DNA from: Weissella cibaria KACC 11862
Lineage (GTDB): Bacteria; Bacillota; Bacilli; Lactobacillales; Lactobacillaceae
Length of the DNA: 64,000 nucleotides
NCBI RefSeq assembly: GCF_000193635.1
Contig: NZ_AEKT01000020.1
Span: forward strand, 1 to 64,000
Direction: 5' to 3'
Shown: piece after piece, positions 17,766-25,751 of the stretch
Position numbering within the stretch: the stretch's first letter is position 1
Layout of the letters: each line of letters begins with the position of its first letter
Notes under the pieces: generated by a model
The model's input: the letters and a program-made list of their open reading frames with translations, nothing else
The model's database searches: none
What the model was told of the DNA's origin: nothing
Translations under genes and position numbers: made by a program

Positions 17766-18454
17766 TCTCCCAAGACCTCCCCAATATCACGTTGCATCGC
17801 TTGATACTCTTGATAAGCCGGGGTGTCCTGCTTATTAGCATCAGCTAACTTCGCCATAATCACACCAATGCGTTCATATTCACGTTGCCACTTCGCTAGC
17901 CACGCCTCTGGTCGATTAACCAAGTTATAAGGACCAAATTGTAGCGCTTGCTTATCGTAAGTTACATGACCCGGCACCGCAACCAAAATTTCGTAGAAGT
18001 GACCATCATCAGCCACAACCGTTTCGTCGGTTAGCTGGTAACCGTTATCCATCAACCATGTCCGTACCACATCAATATCAATATTAGGTTGCAGGATGAG
18101 CCGCTGGTAACGTTGGACATCGGCATGGCCAGCCGTTAGAATCTGGGCAATTAAGCGACCACCCATTCCAGCGATTGTGACCGTGTCAATCAAGTCTTCG
18201 GGTTGAACTGCCGCTAGGCCATCAGCCAAACGGGGCACCAACACATCCCCTAACCGATGCCGATTAATTTCATGTTGCACATTATCTAACGGTCCCTGCG
18301 CGACTTCACCTGCAATCGCAAATGAAATCCGCTTATTCAACAAGAGATTTGCCGGCAAATAAGCGTGATCTGAACCAATATCAGCCAGGCGGGCACCATC
18401 GGGTACATACGACGCAACCGTCGCCAACCGTCGTGACAATTGCAATGCATCCAT
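17762..18454 (-). CDS. trmK: tRNA (adenine22-N1)-methyltransferase TrmK
   Basis: SAM-dependent methyltransferase of 230 residues that makes m1A22 in tRNA. The SAM motif LADIGSDHAYLP starts near residue 22, and VTIAGMGGRLIAQIL is the conserved family block near residue 90. The ATG at 18454 is 8 bases after GAGG, better than the ATG two codons upstream. It is coupled to the downstream Nif3-like gene. Confidence 0.92.
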   Translation of the reverse strand: MDALQLSRRLATVASYVPDGARLADIGSDHAYLPANLLLNKRISFAIAGEVAQGPLDNVQHEINRHRLGDVLVPRLADGLAAVQPEDLIDTVTIAGMGGRLIAQILTAGHADVQRYQRLILQPNIDIDVVRTWLMDNGYQLTDETVVADDGHFYEILVAVPGHVTYDKQALQFGPYNLVNRPEAWLAKWQREYERIGVIMAKLADANKQDTPAYQEYQAMQRDIGEVLGE

Positions 18455-18504
18455 TCGCATGTCCTCGTTTCCATTAAGTTTATTACAAATATATTAGCAC
18501 AAAT

Positions 18505-18532
18505 AACGCCGGCCTGCTAACAGGTCGGCGTT
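18505..18532 (-). terminator. Terminator after hsp20
   Basis: AACGCCGGCCTG/CAGGTCGGCGTT with a 4-base loop. Confidence 0.85.
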
Positions 18533-18547
18533 TCTCATCATTTTTGT

Positions 18548-18967
18548 TTAATCTTCAATTTTGATGCCCGATGTTTTTGTAACTTCGGTCTTCGGCAACA
18601 CCACGTGGAGTACACCATTCTTATACTTGGCAGTGATACCTTCCCGGTCCACATTTGGTAAGTAGTATGATCGGCCAACTGACCCGAAACTACGCTCAGA
18701 TTGCAAAATATTGCCATCTTTGTCTGAGTGATCTTTAATTTCATGACGTGTGGCCGCAATGTGTAACGTATCCGCTTCGTAATCCACCTTCACGTCTGCC
18801 TTATCAGCACCAGGAATATCGGCAGTGACTTCAAAGCAATCATCCTTCTCAACAACGTCCGACTTCATATCGGTACCAAACGTTTGTGAGCGTACCAATG
18901 ACGCATCCATTTTATCAAGCAATTCCCCTAGCGTTTCATGTCGTCGACGTAACAATTCATGTGCCAT
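18548..18967 (-). CDS. Hsp20/alpha-crystallin small heat-shock protein
   Basis: ATP-independent holdase chaperone of 139 residues. The alpha-crystallin domain runs from about residue 35 (DCFEVTADIPGADKADVKV) to about 125, with the family block YKNGVLHVVLPK, and the tail SGIKIED carries the I-x-I motif used for oligomer contacts. The start MAHELLRRR is preferred because GGAGG sits nine bases upstream; an ATG at 18994 is an alternative. I saw no CIRCE element and no clear CtsR box upstream. Confidence 0.93.
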   Translation of the reverse strand: MAHELLRRRHETLGELLDKMDASLVRSQTFGTDMKSDVVEKDDCFEVTADIPGADKADVKVDYEADTLHIAATRHEIKDHSDKDGNILQSERSFGSVGRSYYLPNVDREGITAKYKNGVLHVVLPKTEVTKTSGIKIED

Positions 18968-19104
18968 GCCTTTAGTCCTCCATTTTTCTAACATGTTTAC
19001 CCTTCATTTTTAACACGTCAGTTAACTCAGACAATAGCGATAAGACTCGGCTTCACAAACTGTTTAACTTCGTGACGTAGCCATGGTGTTTGTGTGAATA
19101 AAAA

Positions 19105-19128
19105 AGCCCATACCGCAAAGTATGAGCT
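19105..19128 (-). terminator. Terminator after the TPR protein gene
   Basis: AGCTCATAC/GTATGGGCT (minus strand) with T6 tail. Confidence 0.85.
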
Positions 19129-19134
19129 AAAAAT

Positions 19135-20418
19135 TTATAGGCCCTTGTCTTCCTTGAGTTGGTCGTAAAGTTCGGCCATCTCGTAGTCGTTTGGTGCCAA
19201 TTGTGTGTAGTTGAACAACGCCTCTTCAGCCAATGCCGTCTCACCTTCTTCACGGAAGTAGTAGTAGGCTGGCTTCAAGAAGTTAATGTTATCCAAGAAG
19301 AATGGCAAAGCGGCGTTCCAGTACTTCGTAGCCATCTCGAAGTCCTCCAAAGCCGTATAGCTTTGTGCCAAGTTCCAGTACAATTGTGGATCAGTTTCAG
19401 AATCGTCTTCACCCAAGAACGCGTTCAATAAGTTAATGTTCCCAACGTGATCACCCATGGCAACCAACAAGTTTGAATAACCAATCGTCAACGTCAAATC
19501 TTCTGGATTATTCTCAAGTGCTTCACGATAAATACGATCAGCTTCTTCATCTTCTCCTTGGATTTGCGCAACGGCTGCTGCTCGTTGGTAAAGCGTGGTG
19601 TTAAAGGCGTCGACCGCGATACCAGCCTGGTACGTAATCAACGCTTGTTCTTGATCATTTGTATCTTCATACAATTGGCCAAGTGGTTCATACAACCCCG
19701 CGTATGATGGATCGATTTCTTGCAATTCCTCCAGGGCGTCGATCGCCTTGTCGGCCGTTTCAGGGTCTGCCGCGTATGTCATTCCCAATTGGAAACGAAC
19801 ATCTGGCGTCAAATCAGTCGTCTTGATTTGCTCAAGGTAACCCAAAGCGTTCTTGAAGTTACCTACCAGTGCGTAAGCCACACCAATTCGTGACGCAATG
19901 TCCAAACCAGAGAAGCGACGCTCACCGGCTTGTAGCAACTCACGGTAGAACGGAATGGCTGTGTTGTATTGCCCAGTCGCAAAGTAGAACTCGGCCAAGG
20001 CAAACTTAATGATTGACTCTTCTGGTGCCAAATCATAAGCTTCACGCAACTTCGCTTCAGCCGCTTCATTCAATCCTTCAGACTGATACAAGTCGGCTAG
20101 TACCAACAATGATTCAATGTAAGCATTTGACTCTGGAGAAATTTCAGCCAAATAAGCAATCGCTTCATCTGTCTTATCCTCGTCAATCGCAATATCGGCC
20201 AACGCCGTACGCAATTGATCTTCATCCGGATACTTCTCCAACAACTTCTGGTAAGCACGCTTCGCTTGGCTTGAGAATCCCAAACCATATAGCTCCTCGG
20301 CCAGTGAGTAAACTGTGTCATCGTCATCATAACGCAATGATGACGCAAATGACTTCTTTGCATCCTCCAATTGTCCACCAGACAATTCATCAAGCATGCG
20401 TTCTGCAAATGTTGCCAT
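19135..20418 (-). CDS. Tetratricopeptide-repeat protein
   Basis: Acidic cytoplasmic protein of 427 residues made almost wholly of TPR-like helix pairs. Examples are ESIIKFALAEFYFATGQYNT and AYALVGNFKNALGYLEQ. This Lactobacillales family lies outside named pathways and probably serves as a scaffold for protein contacts. The ATG at 20418 follows GGAAGAG; the track to 20427 starts at a GTG. No catalytic motif is visible. Confidence 0.85.
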   Translation of the reverse strand: MATFAERMLDELSGGQLEDAKKSFASSLRYDDDDTVYSLAEELYGLGFSSQAKRAYQKLLEKYPDEDQLRTALADIAIDEDKTDEAIAYLAEISPESNAYIESLLVLADLYQSEGLNEAAEAKLREAYDLAPEESIIKFALAEFYFATGQYNTAIPFYRELLQAGERRFSGLDIASRIGVAYALVGNFKNALGYLEQIKTTDLTPDVRFQLGMTYAADPETADKAIDALEELQEIDPSYAGLYEPLGQLYEDTNDQEQALITYQAGIAVDAFNTTLYQRAAAVAQIQGEDEEADRIYREALENNPEDLTLTIGYSNLLVAMGDHVGNINLLNAFLGEDDSETDPQLYWNLAQSYTALEDFEMATKYWNAALPFFLDNINFLKPAYYYFREEGETALAEEALFNYTQLAPNDYEMAELYDQLKEDKGL

Positions 20419-20513
20419 AAGTACCACTCTTCCTTCTTGTTTAAAGTCAACAATTTATCATACAGAAAACGCGCCAGGATTGCCAATAAAAAGGGTATCC
20501 TGACGCACTTTGG

Positions 20514-20663
20514 CTACTTTGTTTCTGTTGCCGTCGCTTTCGCCTTAGCACGTGCTTTTTCTAGCAACGCTTGACGTGCCGACTGCTTTTGATCACGCGT
20601 TACAGCACCCTTAGATGCTGCCCCACGCGCGAAGTCATTTGACTTAATGGTTCCCTTGCCCAT
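20514..20663 (-). CDS. Small basic alanine/lysine-rich protein
   Basis: 49 residues, MGKGTIKSNDFARGAASKGA at the start and a C-terminal helix rich in Ala, Lys and Arg. It has a good ribosome-binding site (AGAGAGGTATGTC spacing to ATG) and lies alone between the TPR gene and a membrane protein gene. It may bind nucleic acid because of its charge, but the function is unknown. Confidence 0.65.
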   Translation of the reverse strand: MGKGTIKSNDFARGAASKGAVTRDQKQSARQALLEKARAKAKATATETK

Positions 20664-20718
20664 TCTGACATACCTCTCTTGTATAACACGTTACTTCCAT
20701 TATACAAGTCCAACGTGC

Positions 20719-22422
20719 TTACTTCAAAGATTTGTTCGTCAAAGCAATAACATTCGCAACTGAGGCGCCCTTCACTGTCTTGGCCTTAATCTGAACGTCA
20801 TCCCCAGCTTGTAGCAACAATGCTGTCTGCGCCTTTGATGGATCCAGCGTAAAGAGTGTGTCATCATCAACTAACTTGAAAATAACGACTTGTTTATCAT
20901 CAAGCGTCGCATTTGCATTGACACGTGCCACCTTTCCAGTGATTGTTTCCGTCTTAATGCTATCATCGTTGGCGCTGGCCGTTTGGACACTACCCGCTAG
21001 CGCATTTCGGTAAGAAGCCAAGGCATCGGCAGCATTCGCCCCTTCACCAATGACATTTTGGTCCGCCCCCTTAATGTACGCATACTCGCGGAAACGTTCA
21101 TTTTGATCCATCATCGACACGACCCAAGTTGGCGTGCCATCAATGTTCATAATCACTGGGTTTGAGCCGTGCCATTTGTTCTGGGGATGCAATTGCTTAG
21201 CAACCTTCATCGCCCCATCCGAATCCATAATACCGACGTTCTTACCAACGTAGAACGTCAGATCACCAGTCCGCGTATTAATCAACGAGTACCCCTTATC
21301 CGAATCAGCGTTCGAGGTTACCGTCGTAAAGTCATCGAAATATGAGATTGAACGATCGTTATTAAAGACCGGTGTCACACCACTTTCTGACCCGTTTTCA
21401 GTGGGCTTGATTTGGTTCTTGTGGCGGAAATTGAAGGCGTATGGATTACCATACGTACGGTTCATCCGTGTGGCTGCCTCTGGGGAAACCCCAGCGTCCA
21501 CCCATTTTGGTAGGTCTTTAGTTGCATAAACCGTCGTCTTACCCGTGTCCGCATTGGTCAACGACACGTGAATGTCATTAAACACCAACTGACCCGCCCA
21601 ACGAACATTCAGCAGGGTTTGTACCCAATATGGTTGCCCATTGTTATCAATTTCCAAAATTGGTTCACCAACTTGTTCAAACTTCGGATTGCGCATATAA
21701 ATTTTGCGAGCAATATTATGTGAGAACCAGCTGGTTTCAGAATAATCCAACTTTTCTTTGACAAAGTGAGCTGTATCGTTAATGTCAGTCGCTGAAATAA
21801 TGAAATATCCTGGCAATGTGCGATTCATAAACCATGACATAAACCCAGCGAATTCGACTGGTGCCACGTAATAAGGCTTGCCATTAATGTACTGGGCTGA
21901 CAAATCCCCCAAACGATACATGGATGAATCTGGCACTTGTGAAAAAGCCTTCTTCATCATGTTCTGTGACGCTTGCGCTGAGAGCGCAATTGGCTGATCA
22001 TCTTTCGTCAAAGGTGCTTCTTTTTTCACTGTTGCTTTAACAGAATCATACATTGGCCGCACAGTGACTGCCTGCGAAATACCGGCCGCTAATGAAATCA
22101 CAAACGCGACAATTGGAATCACAAACGGCCAGATGGTTAATCCTGCAAAACTAATACGGCTGCCGCGCTTAGTTACCCGTTCAACAACTTGTGCTGAAGC
22201 ACCTGCAAACAGTGTCCATAGCACAAGAGCCGTTGTTTCAATAGCCACTGGACTCACTAACTGCGAGAGTGTTGGTACCGGCATGAGCCAATACACATAA
22301 ATCGCATTTAGAACCGTCACCGCAATAAACGTCCAAATTGTTAGTTTAGAAATCTTGAACTTAATTGCCCAGACTAACGTAACCAACGCCGTTAGCTCGA
22401 GCACCAGAAATGATGTTAACAT
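20719..22422 (-). CDS. Large membrane protein with extracytoplasmic domain, unknown function
   Basis: 567 residues. Four hydrophobic segments occupy about residues 1-130, followed by a long soluble part of roughly 430 residues, which should be outside. It contains repeated units with the pattern aromatic-W-V or G-x-P-Y-(W/Y)-V such as NGKPYYVAPVEF, NGQPYWVQTLL and DGTPTWVVSMM, which look like three copies of a beta-rich module. The C-terminal 80 residues resemble an OB-like beta domain. I cannot name the family. It is monocistronic. Confidence 0.75.
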   Translation of the reverse strand: MLTSFLVLELTALVTLVWAIKFKISKLTIWTFIAVTVLNAIYVYWLMPVPTLSQLVSPVAIETTALVLWTLFAGASAQVVERVTKRGSRISFAGLTIWPFVIPIVAFVISLAAGISQAVTVRPMYDSVKATVKKEAPLTKDDQPIALSAQASQNMMKKAFSQVPDSSMYRLGDLSAQYINGKPYYVAPVEFAGFMSWFMNRTLPGYFIISATDINDTAHFVKEKLDYSETSWFSHNIARKIYMRNPKFEQVGEPILEIDNNGQPYWVQTLLNVRWAGQLVFNDIHVSLTNADTGKTTVYATKDLPKWVDAGVSPEAATRMNRTYGNPYAFNFRHKNQIKPTENGSESGVTPVFNNDRSISYFDDFTTVTSNADSDKGYSLINTRTGDLTFYVGKNVGIMDSDGAMKVAKQLHPQNKWHGSNPVIMNIDGTPTWVVSMMDQNERFREYAYIKGADQNVIGEGANAADALASYRNALAGSVQTASANDDSIKTETITGKVARVNANATLDDKQVVIFKLVDDDTLFTLDPSKAQTALLLQAGDDVQIKAKTVKGASVANVIALTNKSLK

Positions 22423-22485
22423 ATCCTACCCCTAATCCATGTAATACCTTAATACTACCGTAGTTCAGACGTGGTGCCTAGACAG

Positions 22486-22514
22486 AAAAACGCCGACTAT
22501 TTGTCAGCGTTTTT
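22486..22514 (-). terminator. Terminator upstream of the 208-residue gene's neighbour (between 22422 and 22525)
   Basis: AAAAACGCCGAC/GTCAGCGTTTTT arms with T runs; it ends the transcript of the 22525-23151 gene. Confidence 0.85.
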
Positions 22515-22524
22515 CTTTGGTTCC

Positions 22525-23151
22525 TTATTCCGAATCGTGTTGCGACTTCAGGTTTAGTTTAGGCAATTCTGCATGTTGATGGCCGAAATCCAACTCTGGA
22601 ATACCGTGCGCCAGCATATGGGCATTTCGGTGTTCAAACTGCGCATCTTCCCACGCCGCATCAACTTCCTGCCATGACCCCGTTTGTGCCAAAATCTCAC
22701 GATATTTAGCTGGCATTTGTTGCGCGCCAATGGCCACCAGGGCATCTGCATGCGCTTGTAATGCTGGACTAAATGCTGCGTGTGGTTCAGCCAACCAAGC
22801 AAACAGGCCAATTGTTTCAATTTCCAACGGGGTATAATCCGTTTCAGCGACCGGCGTGAATGTATCTGGTTCAAGGTGCATCGCTTTTGGCGCAACCAAC
22901 ATTTTTGGTGCAACTTCCCACTCAAAGAAACCTGGCACGTCTGTTGATGGTGTCACGCGGTTGATGGTCACAACCCCTAACTGGTAGCCCAGCGCAAGTC
23001 CTAAGGTATACTCATCCGGTAATGGTTCGTCGCCAGACACCATTAAAAATTCGGCCACATCAGCGGCTGGTTCGTATGGAAAAGCTAACAACGCTTGCTG
23101 ACCTAGCATGACATCGTTGGCAATTGGTTGTGGCACAACAAGAGCTTTCAT
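22525..23151 (-). CDS. Hypothetical cytoplasmic protein, 208 residues
   Basis: Soluble acidic protein with no signal peptide or membrane helix, rich in Ala, Pro and Glu. The end is His-rich (DFGHQHAELPKL). I recognise no motif. It starts 26 bases downstream of the 128-residue acidic protein gene on the same strand and is probably co-transcribed with it. Confidence 0.65.
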   Translation of the reverse strand: MKALVVPQPIANDVMLGQQALLAFPYEPAADVAEFLMVSGDEPLPDEYTLGLALGYQLGVVTINRVTPSTDVPGFFEWEVAPKMLVAPKAMHLEPDTFTPVAETDYTPLEIETIGLFAWLAEPHAAFSPALQAHADALVAIGAQQMPAKYREILAQTGSWQEVDAAWEDAQFEHRNAHMLAHGIPELDFGHQHAELPKLNLKSQHDSE

Positions 23152-23177
23152 TACTCATTCCTCAATCTGTTTCAGTT

Positions 23178-23564
23178 TTAATCTTCAAAAAGTTCCGCCA
23201 AGCGGTTCATTAGGTAGGCTTCCGCCGCTTCTACGGCATCTTCTAATTCCTCAGCATCATCTTCAGTAAAATTGCCAACAGCTTCGCGATTATGCAAATT
23301 ACGAATCGTCAACAAGGTGGTGCGTTCACCATCTGATAACCCCGTATGCAGATTCTCCAAGGCACGGCTCACCATGTCATCGGTGGCTGGTAATTCAGCA
23401 AACACTAAAAATGATTGCATAATCTTACGGCGCTCTGATTCATATTCAGCGTGGATGTCTTCTTCCGGGCGTTGGGCTTTGGCAACTTCTGCCGTTTCAC
23501 GCTCAGTCACTTCGTCTAGGTACAAAACCGTCCCTAGCTCTATATCAAATTCATCAAACGTCAT
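23178..23564 (-). CDS. Hypothetical acidic helical protein, 128 residues
   Basis: Strongly acidic (many Glu and Asp) and predicted almost all helical. The ATG follows AGGAGGTTGAT. It is the first gene of a probable two-gene unit with the 208-residue protein. No known motif is visible. Confidence 0.65.
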   Translation of the reverse strand: MTFDEFDIELGTVLYLDEVTERETAEVAKAQRPEEDIHAEYESERRKIMQSFLVFAELPATDDMVSRALENLHTGLSDGERTTLLTIRNLHNREAVGNFTEDDAEELEDAVEAAEAYLMNRLAELFED

Positions 23565-23705
23565 ATCAACCTCCTGTACGTTGCTGTGGCCCTTATTGTA
23601 ACATATTCACAGAAGTAAGTTAGTCAGCCAAACTAGTAAAAACGTTAATCGAAGCGCCACAGCCACTATGATACAATGAGCTTTAGTTAAAACCTCGGGG
23701 GTCCT

Positions 23706-24185
23706 ATGATGGTGATGGAAAATTATTTTAAAGCACTGCGTGAAAAAATCGGCCATGATGAAATTATTATGCCAGGTGTCGCCGGTGTTCTATTCGATGC
23801 CACACGTACAAAAGTTTTGCTGGAAAAACGTGGTGATGGTGAAGTTGGCTGGAGTTTGGTTGCCGGCATGCAAAACTTGGGCGAATCTTCGGTGACCACG
23901 ATTATTCGGGAATTTAAGGAAGAAGCCGGCATCGATGTGGCGGTAACAGCCTTAATCGGCGTTGACTCAAATTTTCACCACACTTTTCCAAGCGGTGATC
24001 AAGCCCAAATACCAATGACCTTGTACGAAGTTAAACAGACCGGTGGTGAACTGCGCGCGGATGGGGATGAGACCTTATCACTCGCGTTCGTCCCGCTAGC
24101 TGATAATCCCAAAATGTATAACGTCCAACACCAACTAGTCATCGAACAATTACAGCGTCAGGCACCTTATGGTTGGTTCTTCTAA
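23706..24185 (+). CDS. Nudix hydrolase
   Basis: 159-residue hydrolase of nucleoside diphosphate-linked compounds. The Nudix box is perfect: GMQNLGESSVTTIIREFKEE then AGI, that is Gx5Ex7REUXEEXGU, at about residues 58-80. The substrate cannot be read from the sequence. One of the few plus-strand genes; TATGATACAAT upstream at 23668-23678 is a likely -10 region. Three close ATGs (23706, 23709, 23715) could each be the start. Confidence 0.9.
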   Translation: MMVMENYFKALREKIGHDEIIMPGVAGVLFDATRTKVLLEKRGDGEVGWSLVAGMQNLGESSVTTIIREFKEEAGIDVAVTALIGVDSNFHHTFPSGDQAQIPMTLYEVKQTGGELRADGDETLSLAFVPLADNPKMYNVQHQLVIEQLQRQAPYGWFF

Positions 24186-24223
24186 TAACTATAATCAACT
24201 GCCACTATTTTTAGCACATCAAC

Positions 24224-24259
24224 AAAAGGCCAGCCCAGAAAATTCTGAGCTGGCCTTTT
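24224..24259. terminator. Bidirectional terminator between the Nudix gene and the convergent 125-residue gene
   Basis: AAAAGGCCAGC..CAGA and TCTG..GCTGGCCTTTT arms. Confidence 0.9.
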
Positions 24260-24268
24260 CATTGATAG

Positions 24269-24646
24269 TTAATCTATTACCTGACCAATCGTTGCCAATA
24301 CATTAGCCCGGTAATCTGTTGACGTCGCATTTAATTGACGCATCTTGTAATAGGCATCCTTATAATCAAAATCACCACGGCGCGTTGCTGCGTAAACCAT
24401 TAATAAGTTGCAGGCGTCAGTTAACGAGTCCATTGGACGCAACTCGCCACCCGCTTCTAACGTACGGATGTCGGTCATATAGTCTTCGTGATCAAACTCA
24501 TACCACGTCTGCATCTGCAACAAGACACCAGTTGCCCATCCTTCTTCGCGGACAATCGAAGACATCGTTTGTCCTGCTCGCATCTTCCGTAAAACATTAT
24601 TAAATCGGTTGTTCACATTCAGAATACTTGTCGCAATTAATGCCAT
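24269..24646 (-). CDS. Hypothetical protein, 125 residues
   Basis: Soluble helical protein starting MALIATSILNVNNRFNNVLR. No membrane helix or known motif. The region 24647-24801 upstream holds a cre-like site at 24735-24748 and otherwise AT-rich DNA, so it may respond to carbon source. Confidence 0.6.
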   Translation of the reverse strand: MALIATSILNVNNRFNNVLRKMRAGQTMSSIVREEGWATGVLLQMQTWYEFDHEDYMTDIRTLEAGGELRPMDSLTDACNLLMVYAATRRGDFDYKDAYYKMRQLNATSTDYRANVLATIGQVID

Positions 24647-24734
24647 TTATCATTACCTCTAAATCAAAATCTTTCTGAATTTATCTTACCACAAGTTTGT
24701 GAAATAAAGAACAATAATTACAACAAACATCAAT

Positions 24735-24748
24735 TGAACGCGCTTACA
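24735..24748. promoter_or_regulatory. Candidate cre site
   Basis: TGAACGCGCTTACA matches the cre consensus at 13 of 14 positions (C for A at position 5). It is about 90 bases before the start of the 125-residue gene. Confidence 0.4.
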
Positions 24749-24801
24749 AAGCGGTTTTTAATTGTGAAAACCTTTTCATTTTGTGATTAGTCCGACAAAA
24801 T

Positions 24802-24838
24802 AAAAGGTGTCTGGCTTAAAATCAGCCAGACACCTTTT
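24802..24838. terminator. Terminator after the 47-residue gene
   Basis: AAAAGGTGTCTGGCT/AGCCAGACACCTTTT, 15-base perfect stem. Between it and the stop codon (24839-24904) further pairing is possible: AGCAG..CTGCT and GTGGG..CCCAC. Confidence 0.9.
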
Positions 24839-24904
24839 ATCACAGCAGTTAGTGGGCACGTCAGTAGTCTAAAACCCACCGACATTCCCAGTCTGCTTTA
24901 TTGT

Positions 24905-25048
24905 TTACTTATCTTCTGCCAAAAAGGCATCGATTTCTGCTGGTGAATCAACCAACTCAACGTGAATTAAACCACGCTTCAATTGTAACTCGGTTTCCTT
25001 CGTCAATCGGGTTGCTTGCTTCTTTGCTAACTTCTCAGACTTCTTCAT
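24905..25048 (-). CDS. Hypothetical small protein, 47 residues
   Basis: Lys-rich first half (MKKSEKLAKKQATRLTKETE) and acidic end AEIDAFLAEDK, predicted helical. Ribosome-binding site GAGG lies upstream and a strong terminator follows, which supports a real gene. Function unknown. Confidence 0.6.
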   Translation of the reverse strand: MKKSEKLAKKQATRLTKETELQLKRGLIHVELVDSPAEIDAFLAEDK

Positions 25049-25100
25049 GAGACGGCCTCTTTTCATTTAATACCCTTATTATACACGAAGAAGCATACTC

Positions 25101-25634
25101 TTAATTTTCATTTGTTCGATGCAACTTTGCAAAGCACGTCATCACCCAGTGTTCAACATCAGCTGCTGCCGTTGAAAAGGTCACCGCATACCAAACGCCG
25201 AGCACCAATGCCATCAAACCAACTGTAAACATTACTGACCACACACCACTAATGCCCATATTAGGGAAAACAAAATAATCCAGTAACATAAAAATTATTG
25301 GACTCGCAATCACCAGGGTTAAGGTCATCATTAAATCATTTTCGTGTTGGGTCCGCGCTTTGTCGGCCGCCACGTACAAATCGTGAGTTAACTCATGCAA
25401 CCCAGTTGCCGTCAAAATCTGTACCTGGTCCTGTACCGCAATCGGTAAAGCTTGCTTGATCAAAATAGCAGCCATCACGCTATCACCTGCAGCACGTGGC
25501 GCCAAGAAACGTGCGCGGCGCTTAGGTAGCATCGCGTACAAATCCGTTGCATTTAATTTTTCAGCATAAATACCATCTTCATTTTGAGCAAATACGATTA
25601 TCTCGTCTGCCAATGGTTGTACAACAAAAAACAT
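25101..25634 (-). CDS. Membrane protein of unknown function, 177 residues
   Basis: N-terminal soluble part of about 100 residues and two hydrophobic segments in the last 80 (VIASPIIFMLLDYFVF and VMFTVGLMALVLGVWYAV), then a short tail. The ATG at 25634 has GGAGGTG upstream, and the frame to 25652 is extension. No family recognised. Confidence 0.65.
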   Translation of the reverse strand: MFFVVQPLADEIIVFAQNEDGIYAEKLNATDLYAMLPKRRARFLAPRAAGDSVMAAILIKQALPIAVQDQVQILTATGLHELTHDLYVAADKARTQHENDLMMTLTLVIASPIIFMLLDYFVFPNMGISGVWSVMFTVGLMALVLGVWYAVTFSTAAADVEHWVMTCFAKLHRTNEN

Positions 25635-25751
25635 CGCACACACCTCCATCACTAAGCCGTTAAATTTCTCTCCGAGGGACCATTATTCCCCTATTCACTA
25701 ACAAAAGCAATGCGTTTGTTCTAGAAATTCCGGTAAAGCGGTTTCATTGGT

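Noticed and set aside
18968-19080. CIRCE or CtsR site for hsp20
   Set aside because: No TTAGCACTC-N9-GAGTGCTAA and no GGTCAAA tandem found.
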